DNA of 7,699 nucleotides from Hyphomicrobiales bacterium. GTDB lineage: Bacteria > Pseudomonadota > Alphaproteobacteria > Rhizobiales > Xanthobacteraceae. The stretch lies in NCBI GenBank assembly GCA_003164375.1, contig PLTE01000232.1, forward strand, positions 10,647-18,345, given 5' to 3'. Position numbers and translations under genes: made by a program. The notes below the pieces were generated by a model. The model was not told the DNA's origin. It saw nothing but the letters and a program-made list of their open reading frames with translations, and searched no databases. This document shows, one piece after another, positions 1 to 5,288 of the stretch (position 1 is the first letter of the stretch; each line of letters opens with the position of its first letter).

Positions 1-1
1 G

Positions 2-85
2 GATCACTCCGCGTCCTACGCGTCCTCGTCCGGCGACGAGTCATCGACCCGCGCCAAGCGCGTGCTGTTCGGTGCCGGCGGCTAA
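2..85 (+). CDS. C-terminal end of an unidentified protein (partial)
   Basis: An open frame enters from the left edge and ends at TAA 83-85, giving 27 codons that finish in ...RAKRVLFGAGG. By hand count 24 of the 27 third positions are G or C, which matches real coding sequence in this kind of genome. The tail is Ser-rich and then basic and Gly-rich, typical of a disordered C-terminus. The family is not recognised and no function is proposed. It lies 93 nt upstream of the DUF1289 gene on the same strand, so the two could share a transcript. Confidence 0.5.
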   Translation, partial: DHSASYASSSGDESSTRAKRVLFGAGG

Positions 86-178
86 ACCAAGTTGAGCCTG
101 AGCTTGGTCGCGCACGCATTCGGGCATTGCCTTCGTCCACCCCGTGTCTATGGTGCCTCGCGATTCGCCGAGAGCCCC

Positions 179-424
179 ATGTCCGCTGCCGAAACGAGCC
201 CCTCCAATCCTAGCATCGCCACTCCCTGCAACCGCGTCTGCGTGGTCGATCCGCGGTTACGGCTTTGCATCGGCTGCGGCCGCTCGCTGGACGAGATCGG
301 GCACTGGACCGCACTGGGCGACGACGAACGCGCCGGCATCATAGCGCAATTGCCGGCCCGACTTGCCGCCATGAACTGCGCCCAAACAGCGACCCGGCGG
401 TCGCGGCACAGGCTTAAAGGGTGA
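179..424 (+). CDS. DUF1289 family small Cys-rich protein
   Basis: This is an 81-aa protein. Residues 14-59 carry the DUF1289 (PF06945) signature: PCNRVCVVD, then CIGCGRSLDEIGHW, then ERAGII. The four cysteines form a CxxxC...CxxC pattern that suggests a small metal-binding (zinc-ribbon-like) fold, though metal binding is inferred. Family members are usually 60-90 aa, have no defined biochemical role, and probably act in the cytoplasm. ATG 179 is chosen because it leaves a short N-terminus before the conserved block and has a weak GAGAG upstream. The frame is open back to a TTG at 92, which would add 29 unconserved-looking residues. The stop (422-424) overlaps the GTG of the following protease gene. 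A DUF1289 gene next to a clan AA protease gene is, to my knowledge, a recurrent pairing in alphaproteobacteria. Confidence 0.88.
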   Translation: MSAAETSPSNPSIATPCNRVCVVDPRLRLCIGCGRSLDEIGHWTALGDDERAGIIAQLPARLAAMNCAQTATRRSRHRLKG

Positions 425-1131
425 TCGAAGTGCGGCGACGCCTGTTGTGGTTTGTCTTGATCGGTCTTTTGATCGCGATCCTCGTTATCGTGGCCGAGCA
501 CGGCAGGGGAGCGATCGGTCCGCTGTCGACCACCAACTTCGGCTCGCTCGCCTATAAACTCGCGATCCTCGTGTTCCTCGCCGCCGCGCTCTCGATGATG
601 TTCCGCGAGCGTTTCGTACAGGCGATCACCATGGCGCTGTTATGGGTCGTGGTCGGCCTGCTCTTGGTAATCGGCTATTCCTACCGGTTCGAACTCGGCA
701 ACGTCGCCGACCGCGTGGTCGCCGAGCTGATCCCCGGCCACGTCATCTCGCACGGGCGCACCGTCGAGGTCGCGCGCACCAGCGACGGCGATTTTGCCAT
801 TGCGGCGCAGATCAACGGCGCGCGCATGCCGGTGGTGCTCGATACTGGAGCGAGCTCGGTCGTGCTGACCCATGACGACGCCAAGGCGGCCGGACTGCCG
901 CTCGATCTGCTCAACTATACGGTCAGCATCGATACCGCCAATGGCCGCACCCGCGCCGCGCCCGTCACGCTTGACCGCATCGCCATCGGCGCGCTCGAAG
1001 AACGTTCGGTCGAGGCGCTGGTCGTGCAGCCCGGCCAGCTGCGCACAAGCCTCCTCGGCATGAGCTTTCTTAACCGATTGCAAAGCTGGCAAGTCTCGGG
1101 CGACCGGCTGATCCTGAAGGGCTATCCCTAG
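421..1131 (+). CDS. Membrane-anchored clan AA aspartic protease (TIGR02281 type)
   Basis: The 236-aa product has three hydrophobic helices in its N-terminal third (about residues 8-25, 44-60 and 69-87). A retropepsin-like domain follows from about residue 113 to the end. The catalytic motif DTGAS is at 141-145, preceded by the usual hydrophobic PVVL, and LLGMSFLNRL (211-220) is the conserved C-terminal hydrophobic-hydrophobic-Gly element of single-lobe aspartic proteases. Such proteins have one lobe and probably work as dimers, with the catalytic domain likely on the periplasmic side. The substrate is unknown. GTG 421 overlaps the DUF1289 stop (GTGA), suggesting translational coupling. An in-frame GTG at 430 has AAAGGG at 416-421 with 8 nt spacing and is an equally good or better start, shortening the protein by three residues. 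The family assignment is firm. Confidence 0.9.
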   Translation: MIEVRRRLLWFVLIGLLIAILVIVAEHGRGAIGPLSTTNFGSLAYKLAILVFLAAALSMMFRERFVQAITMALLWVVVGLLLVIGYSYRFELGNVADRVVAELIPGHVISHGRTVEVARTSDGDFAIAAQINGARMPVVLDTGASSVVLTHDDAKAAGLPLDLLNYTVSIDTANGRTRAAPVTLDRIAIGALEERSVEALVVQPGQLRTSLLGMSFLNRLQSWQVSGDRLILKGYP

Positions 1132-1134
1132 GGC

Positions 1135-1161
1135 GCGACCCATTAACCGTAGGTCGCGTTT
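1135..1161 (+). terminator. Possible weak hairpin terminator after the protease gene
   Basis: GCGACC (1135-1140) and GGTCGC (1152-1157) form a 6-bp perfect stem with an 11-nt loop, followed by GTTT. It starts 3 nt after the protease stop. The loop is large and the T-run short, so it may be an attenuating or mRNA-end stabilising hairpin. The hairpin at 1177-1204 is the better terminator. Confidence 0.3.
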
Positions 1162-1176
1162 GCCAATGATGCGAAG

Positions 1177-1204
1177 CAAAAACGCCCGGCCCAATCGGGC
1201 CTTT
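1177..1204. terminator. Bidirectional Rho-independent terminator between convergent genes
   Basis: GCCCG (1184-1188) pairs with CGGGC (1196-1200) around a 7-nt loop. An alternative 5-bp stem, GGCCC/GGGCC (1188-1192 and 1197-1201), has a 4-nt loop. AAAAA lies on the left (1178-1182) and TTT on the right (1202-1204). The + strand therefore reads hairpin then TTT, after the protease gene. The minus strand reads hairpin, one G, then a run of five T, 8 nt beyond the stop of the small peptide gene. It is stronger in the minus direction. Its place between two converging genes supports a shared terminator. Confidence 0.6.
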
Positions 1205-1211
1205 AAGAAGT

Positions 1212-1379
1212 CTACGAAATCGGCCCATCCGGCGCACAAGTGAAGCAATAAGAGCCATACATAAGGGTGGCAATTTCACCGGCTCGAACGCCGGACGCGA
1301 CCTCCAGAGCCTCGTCGGAGATCTCGTAGTCAAAGACATTCTCATCAGTTTGATCAAGGCCGAATTGGCCGTGGTCCAT
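1212..1379 (-). CDS. 55-aa peptide with acidic leader-like N-terminus and C-terminal CxxC (RiPP precursor-like)
   Basis: ATG at 1379-1377 is preceded by a strong ribosome binding site, GGGAGG (1391-1386), at 6 nt spacing. Translation runs 55 codons to TAG (1214-1212), then a hairpin with T5 on this strand. Residues 1-30 are acidic and contain VFDYEISDEALEVASG (15-30), the look of a ribosomal-peptide leader: an amphipathic DEALE helix followed by a small-residue Ala/Ser-Gly site. Residues 31-55 are Gly-, Tyr- and Ser-containing, with YGSYCFTCAP (41-50) carrying the only two cysteines (45 and 48), then DGPIS. I associate the DEALE...G plus short Cys-containing tail design with small hypothetical proteins of Bradyrhizobium relatives, from memory only. 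No modification enzyme lies in the window. Alternatives are a small metal-binding or signalling protein. Coding status is well supported; function is unknown. Longer in-frame starts upstream lack a comparable ribosome binding site. Confidence 0.7.
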   Translation of the reverse strand: MDHGQFGLDQTDENVFDYEISDEALEVASGVRAGEIATLMYGSYCFTCAPDGPIS

Positions 1380-1385
1380 GCCGGG

Positions 1386-1391
1386 CCTCCC
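1386..1391 (-). promoter_or_regulatory. Strong ribosome binding site of the 55-aa peptide
   Basis: GGGAGG read on the minus strand lies 6 nt before ATG 1379, a near-optimal anti-SD match and spacing. It fixes the start of the peptide within a longer open frame. It is the clearest Shine-Dalgarno sequence I saw in the window. Confidence 0.7.
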
Positions 1392-1563
1392 GTTCGTCAG
1401 CGCGGAAAAGCCGAGTCTCGCAGCTTTCGAACCTCTCGTCACGTCCGTTGAAACGGTCGCTTCCGCCTCCGTGCTCCGCGCTTTGGCGGTCTCAAACGCG
1501 TCGTTCGCGCCGGGCGAGCGCAGGCACGGCGCGCGCTGTTCAGCGTCGCGGAACAATAGCCGC

Positions 1564-2394
1564 TCAAAACAAACTGACCAGAAACCGCGCCGAGACCAGC
1601 AACAGAAAGATACTGAACGCGATCTCGAGCCGGCGCCGCGATAATCGGTGCGCGAGGCGAGCGCCATAGGGTGCGGTGAAACTCGACACTGGCGCCATCA
1701 CTGCCACACCGATCAGCGAGATAAAACCTAGCGAGAACGGCGGCAAAAGCGCTTGGTGCGGCAGTCCAGCCAGCATATAGCCCGCCGTGCCCACGACCGT
1801 GATCGGCACGCCGAGCCCCGCCGAGGTCGCGACCGCATTGTGGATTGGCTTGCCGTAGAGGGTGAGCACGATATTCGACAACGAGCCGCCACTCACGCCC
1901 ATCAGCGATCCGGCAAGGCCGATCGTGAATCCATAAAGCGTCATCGGCACTGCGCCTGGAAGGTCCGTGCCGAGATTCCAGCGGTCGCCGGCGAACAGGA
2001 ATTTGCTGGCGATGAAGCTTGCGATCAGCACGAAGGCGATCTTGAACACCACGGGTGGCGCGAACGCCGCGATCACCGCGCCGCAGGTGACACCAATGGC
2101 GGCGGGCAGCGCCCACAGCCTGATCACGCGTGCAATGACAAGACCCTTCTCGCGGTGCGTGAGATAAGAACGCACGGTAGTCGGCAGGATGATGGCGATC
2201 GAGGTGCCGACGCAAAGCTGCATGCGCACCTCCTCCGGAACGCCGAGCACGCGAAACACCTCATAGAGCACCGGCACGATCACCGCGCCGCCGCCGATGC
2301 CGAACAGGCCGGCAAGAATTCCGGTAATGACGCCGCCAATGACGATGGCGAGCGCGAGCCAGACAATTTCGCTCAACGGAACGCCGAGTAACAT
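1564..2394 (-). CDS. TSUP family membrane transporter (sulfite exporter TauE/SafE type)
   Basis: With the start at ATG 2394 the product is 276 aa, normal for TauE/SafE (PF01925) proteins, with seven to eight hydrophobic segments. The two pseudo-repeats typical of the family are visible: GLFGIGGGAVIVP (29-41), and GLAGSLMGVSGGSLSN (159-174) followed by NAVATSAGLGVPI (186-198). Family members move sulfite, sulfoacetate or other small organosulfur or organic anions across the inner membrane. The substrate here cannot be read from sequence. The frame stays open upstream to a GTG at 2466, but those 24 residues are translation of the palindromic repeat (MDSGFRKRSCARR...) and are not typical of the family, so 2394 is preferred. 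Its ribosome binding site is weak. It lies downstream of dusA on the same strand, so read-through from dusA past the palindrome is possible. Confidence 0.88.
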   Translation of the reverse strand: MLLGVPLSEIVWLALAIVIGGVITGILAGLFGIGGGAVIVPVLYEVFRVLGVPEEVRMQLCVGTSIAIILPTTVRSYLTHREKGLVIARVIRLWALPAAIGVTCGAVIAAFAPPVVFKIAFVLIASFIASKFLFAGDRWNLGTDLPGAVPMTLYGFTIGLAGSLMGVSGGSLSNIVLTLYGKPIHNAVATSAGLGVPITVVGTAGYMLAGLPHQALLPPFSLGFISLIGVAVMAPVSSFTAPYGARLAHRLSRRRLEIAFSIFLLLVSARFLVSLF

Positions 2395-2434
2395 CTGGGC
2401 CGCGATGCTTTCGCTGGGAAGATTATTTCTTCTG

Positions 2435-2483
2435 GCGCATGATCTTTTCCGAAAACCGGAATCCACTTTTCGGGATCATGCGC
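2435..2483. repeat. 49-bp dispersed palindromic repeat of the Hyphomicrobiales RIME/REP-like type
   Basis: The outer arms GCGCATGATC (2435-2444) and GATCATGCGC (2474-2483) are perfect 10-bp inverted repeats. An inner pair CCGAAAA/TTTTCGG (2449-2455 and 2467-2473) flanks an 11-nt centre. The full sequence (arms plus the pair of A/T-rich TTTTCCGAAAA and ACTTTTCGG blocks) matches an extragenic palindrome I recognise as occurring many times in Bradyrhizobium, Mesorhizobium and relatives; the name RIME/REP-like is from memory. Its boundary base 2483 is the last base of the dusA stop codon. It would fold into a long hairpin in the dusA-TSUP transcript and may protect the dusA 3' end or uncouple the two genes. 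Only one copy is present here. Confidence 0.8.
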
Positions 2484-3520
2484 TAGGCCGCGATGTGCGC
2501 CAATTCGCCGGTGCTGTCTAGGCAGCGGTCCGGGACCAATGCAAGCGCTGCTGCGAGGTATTCCGCGCCGGCATTCGGGGCAGCCGTGGCGCCGGCGAGA
2601 CGACGGCGGAAGGCGCGCGCGCCAGGCACGGCGCGGAACAGTCCATGCAGATGCCGCGTGATCGCATGGAGTCGCGTGCCCTGCCCTAATTCGCGCTCGA
2701 TATGGGGCAGCAGCGCCGCCGCGGCGTCTTTCACCGAGACAAAACGCGCCGCTTCGCCGAACACCAATGGGTCGACGGCGAGAAGCCGCCATGGCTCCTG
2801 ATAGGCGGTACGCCCCATCATGACGCCGTCGACCCGATCCAGATGCGTCAACGCCGCTTCGACGCTGTCGATGCCGCCGTTGAGCACGACAGTGAGGCGC
2901 GGATGCGCGCGCTTCAACCGATAGACGCGCTCGTAATCGAGTGGAGGCACGTCGCGGTTTGCCTTCGGCGACAGGCCTTTGAGCCAGGCTTTGCGGGCAT
3001 GCACGATCAGCGCGTCGGCACCCCCGCGCGCCACCGCCTCGGTAAAATTTTCGAGCGCAGGTTCCGGGTCCTGCTCATCGATGCCGATTCGGCATTTCAC
3101 CGTGACGGGAATGGCGACGGCAGCCTTCATCGCCGCCACGCAGTCGCCGACCAGCGCCGGCTCTGCCATCAGGCAGGCGCCAAAGCGGCCGTTCTGTACG
3201 CGGTCTGATGGGCAGCCGACATTGAGATTGACCTCGTCAAACCCGGCATCGGCCGCAATGCGCGCGCACGCCGCGAGCGCCTGCTGATCCGAGCCGCCGA
3301 GTTGCAGCGCCAGCGGATGCTCCGCCGGCTCGTAGCGCAGCAGCCGCGCCCGATCGCCGTGCAGCACCGCGCCGGTGGTCAGCATCTCGGTATATAACAG
3401 CGCACGCTGCGTCAGCAGGCGATGGAAAAACCGGCAATGCCGGTCGGTCCAGTCCATCATTGGGGCGACTGAAAATCGGTGGGACCGACTATCAGGTGAT
3501 TTTTTCAGTTTTTCAGTCAC
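2483..3520 (-). CDS. dusA: tRNA-dihydrouridine(20/20a) synthase DusA
   Basis: The 345-aa product reduces uridines 20/20a in the tRNA D-loop, using FMN and NADPH, in the cytoplasm. Visible are the FMN-site opening SVAPMMDWTDRH (17-28) and the catalytic-Cys block LNVGCPSDRVQNGRFGACLM (99-118, Cys103), whose SDRVQ-GRFGACLM form is diagnostic of DusA rather than DusB or DusC. VKCRIGID (141-148), HARKAWLKGLSPKANR (174-189), NGGI (214-217) and GRTAYQEPW (236-244) follow, then the helical tRNA-binding domain. Length is close to E. coli DusA. The start is GTG 3520: an in-frame TAA sits directly before it, and the next start, Met21, would remove the FMN-binding opening. GGGA lies 9 nt upstream. The first 14 residues (TEKLKKSPDSRSHR) are low-complexity and Lys-rich. 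The stop abuts the palindromic repeat. Confidence 0.95.
   Translation of the reverse strand: MTEKLKKSPDSRSHRFSVAPMMDWTDRHCRFFHRLLTQRALLYTEMLTTGAVLHGDRARLLRYEPAEHPLALQLGGSDQQALAACARIAADAGFDEVNLNVGCPSDRVQNGRFGACLMAEPALVGDCVAAMKAAVAIPVTVKCRIGIDEQDPEPALENFTEAVARGGADALIVHARKAWLKGLSPKANRDVPPLDYERVYRLKRAHPRLTVVLNGGIDSVEAALTHLDRVDGVMMGRTAYQEPWRLLAVDPLVFGEAARFVSVKDAAAALLPHIERELGQGTRLHAITRHLHGLFRAVPGARAFRRRLAGATAAPNAGAEYLAAALALVPDRCLDSTGELAHIAA
3467..3518. repeat. Inverted and direct repeats at the dusA 5' end
   Basis: GACTGAAAA (3467-3475) and TTTTCAGTC (3510-3518) are a perfect 9-bp inverted pair 34 nt apart. A second, direct copy TTTTTCAGT sits at 3501-3509, so the right arm is a tandem. All lie in the first 18 codons of dusA. 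They could be a remnant of an attachment or recombination site, or just low-complexity coding sequence for EKLKK. Confidence 0.35.
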
Positions 3521-3568
3521 TTAATCAATTCCCGTCTTGGCTCATGTCGTACCATCTTCGTCAGAACT

Positions 3569-3892
3569 ATGTCGATGCCGCTTTTTTGGGGTTGGACTGA
3601 TGTGTGGGTCGAATCTGCCCTCATGTCCCCCAACTTGCGGTACGAATTGTCAAATATTCACGTTCCAATACTGGTGATGCGCGGCAGCGCCAACAACTAC
3701 GGCACCCAGGTAGAAACGGTTATAGACCTCCGCCCGTGTGCGCTACGGACCGTGATCAATCCGGAGTCCGATCACGTGCCGCACCGCGAGAAGCCGGAAC
3801 ACACGCTCGACGCAATCGCACAGTTATTCCACAGCGACGACGGCGTGTTGCGCAGCGACCTTCCCAGCCCGTCCACATGTCGACGGCCTTGA
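3569..3892 (+). pseudogene. C-terminal remnant of an alpha/beta hydrolase
   Basis: The frame (107 codons from ATG 3569, open upstream to at least 3521) reads like the end of an alpha/beta-hydrolase lid and catalytic region. FWGWTDVWVES (6-16) resembles the lid segment of the family. HVPILVMRGSANNYGTQ (31-47) is the beta-strand plus acid-loop region, usually VPxLxIxGxxDxYGT. DHVPHREKPEHTLDAIAQLF (68-87) is the catalytic-His region, usually H.PHRD.PE.TL.AI..F. The nucleophile elbow and the first two-thirds of a normal 270-300 aa enzyme are missing, and the expected acid-loop Asp is replaced in GSANNYGT. No clear ribosome binding site was seen. It diverges from dusA with 48 nt between their starts. 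A truncated, non-functional fragment is the best reading; a short expressed protein cannot be excluded. Confidence 0.55.
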
Positions 3893-4058
3893 ACTCATCG
3901 TGAAGTTTCGGATTTTCATCGGCCACAATCCCATACACGTTACCGTTGTTCACTCAAAGCTCTCGTGCCACGTTGCGCTGGAAAGCCAGGAAATGATTAC
4001 GCACTGCCGTATTGGGTTGGAAGGCGCTTGCCTCTCCCGGAAGTCCTTGATAACCGCG
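3860..4058 (-). pseudogene. Possible decayed ORF with an internal in-frame stop
   Basis: On the minus strand one frame is open from just below TAA 4061-4059. It gives ...NTAVRNHFLAFQRNVAREL, meets a TGA at 3956-3954, and continues in the same frame as NNGNVYGIVADENPKLHDEF...MWTGW to about 3864. There it runs into the antisense of the hydrolase remnant. The amino-acid composition on both sides of the stop looks protein-like and continuous. I do not recognise the family. GC here is low (27 of 60 for 3901-3960 by hand count). It is either debris of a broken gene or chance. Confidence 0.22.
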
Positions 4059-4178
4059 TTATCGCTACCATTCGACTACGGCGGACTGGTACAGTCAGAA
4101 TGCCGATATCACTAATCGGAAGGAAGGCGGATCGCAGGAGTAGCCGGGATTTCACCCGACCAATACAGCGCATCAAAG
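3893..4178. other. Low-GC intergenic stretch upstream of the glycosyltransferase gene
   Basis: No intact gene, RNA gene or clear promoter was found. Short + strand ORFs here lack ribosome binding sites and family resemblance. Apart from the possible minus-strand remnant, the stretch presumably holds the promoter of the 4179 gene, but no convincing -35/-10 pair could be pointed to by eye. Confidence 0.5.
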
Positions 4179-5288
4179 ATGGATTTTCCACAGTCACCTG
4201 AACCAAACACGCAGCCGCTGCGCATTCTTGAGATTGGCAGTCTTGGGAGCAGTGGTCTGTTTGTGGATGCGGTACCCGCTCAAACACAATTTTATTGGAC
4301 GGGGGCAAAACGACGTGACCGGGATCAATATTCCTTCGGACCGCTCCGCATGCTTAGAAGCCTAGCCAAACTACGTCGCCGAGAATTCGATTTGCTTGTT
4401 GTTCATACGACCCAATACCCGCCCTGGCATCCGCGCTCGATCCTCACCGCGCTACGTGACTGGCATTATCGGTCGCTGCGTGGCTTATTCGGATTATTCG
4501 CCTGGCGGTTCACCCATCTGTTTCACTCGGTCCCGATCGCAGTCGTCGATTTGCGCGACTCATGCCACATCGGCCGCCATAACTTTTTCCTTCTCGATTC
4601 CTGCGTAGCTTTCTTTAAACGCGAGTTGCCGACCGATAATTGGCTTGCCTTCTGCAAGTCCAGTTATCCGAATTTTCCCGGTCGAAAATGGCGCAGCTTT
4701 GCACGGAACCGCCGTCGCGTTGAAAAGCTGAAACCGATCAGCCTCGGCTTTTACTCACATTTCGAAGGGGCTGCCGCGCCAGTCAAAAGCGCCGACATTT
4801 TTTTTGCCGGCAGAATCGGTTCCAACAACACCGCGCGTGTTGCCGGATTCAAGGAACTGCAAGCGCTCAAAGCGGAGGGCTACGTCGTAGATATCGCGAC
4901 GGAGCCCTTGGCCTGGCCCGAATACATGCGCCGCATGTCGGCCGCATGGTTGGCCTGGTCGCCGGGAGGCCTCGGCTGGGACTGTTACCGGCACTATGAG
5001 GCGCCTTTAGCGGGCACAGCGCCTCTGATGAACCACCCCGCAATCGTGCGGCATCGGCCGCTAAAGGACGGGGAGCAGTGTGTACTCTATGGTGTCGAGG
5101 CTGGCGGTCTTACCGAGGCGGTGAGACGCGCGCTCGCCGACAAGGCCGCCCTGCACAAAATGGCGAAGGCCGGTGCAGAGCATATTCTTAAGCATCATAG
5201 CCGTTTCGCGCTGGCCGAATACGTGACCACGACGGTCCTTGGGCGGCGCCTTGATGGCAGTCGTTACGAGCGGAATATGGATTCATGA
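4179..5288 (+). CDS. Glycosyltransferase-like protein (GT-B, group 1 C-terminal domain type)
   Basis: The 369-aa product has an N-terminal LRILEIGSLGSSGLF (14-28) like the first strand-loop of GT-B enzymes. DLLVVHTTQYPP (71-82) and a hydrophobic stretch about 103-122 follow. A C-terminal half contains ADIFFAGRIG (205-214) and SPGGLGWDCYRHYEAPLAG (261-279), then LADKAALHKMAKAGAEHILKHHS. The GWDxYRHYE...AGTAPL block is the donor-binding region of group 1 (PF13524-like) glycosyltransferases, with Glu274 the likely nucleotide-sugar contact. It probably transfers a sugar to a lipid or surface glycan at the inner face of the membrane; substrates are unknown. ATG 4179 has only a weak CAAAG upstream. 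Its TGA overlaps the ATG of the acyltransferase gene (ATGA), so the two are probably translationally coupled. GC is lower than in dusA (33/60 at 4321-4380 against 48/60 at 2581-2640, hand counts). Confidence 0.75.
   Translation: MDFPQSPEPNTQPLRILEIGSLGSSGLFVDAVPAQTQFYWTGAKRRDRDQYSFGPLRMLRSLAKLRRREFDLLVVHTTQYPPWHPRSILTALRDWHYRSLRGLFGLFAWRFTHLFHSVPIAVVDLRDSCHIGRHNFFLLDSCVAFFKRELPTDNWLAFCKSSYPNFPGRKWRSFARNRRRVEKLKPISLGFYSHFEGAAAPVKSADIFFAGRIGSNNTARVAGFKELQALKAEGYVVDIATEPLAWPEYMRRMSAAWLAWSPGGLGWDCYRHYEAPLAGTAPLMNHPAIVRHRPLKDGEQCVLYGVEAGGLTEAVRRALADKAALHKMAKAGAEHILKHHSRFALAEYVTTTVLGRRLDGSRYERNMDS

Noticed and set aside
92..178. 29-residue N-terminal extension of the DUF1289 protein from TTG 92
   Set aside because: It has no Shine-Dalgarno support and lies far outside the conserved domain; ATG 179 gives the usual family length.
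640..1248. 202-codon minus-strand open frame opposite the aspartic protease
   Set aside because: It is an antisense shadow in GC-rich DNA. The + strand frame has the DTGAS motif and membrane helices, and the terminator separates the units.
1753..2391. 212-codon + strand open frame opposite the TSUP gene
   Set aside because: It is the antisense shadow of TSUP. Its product is rich in His, Arg, Asp and Glu with no family resemblance, while the minus strand encodes a clear TauE/SafE protein.
2702..3208. 168-codon + strand open frame opposite dusA
   Set aside because: It is an antisense shadow of a gene with all DusA motifs; composition is not protein-like.
3434..3446. CCGGCA...TGCCGG palindrome within dusA
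   Set aside because: It encodes the conserved DRHCRF segment; the symmetry is explained by codon choice.
3900..4115. 71-codon + strand frame from GTG 3900
   Set aside because: There is no ribosome binding site and no recognisable family, and it overlaps the more protein-like minus-strand remnant.
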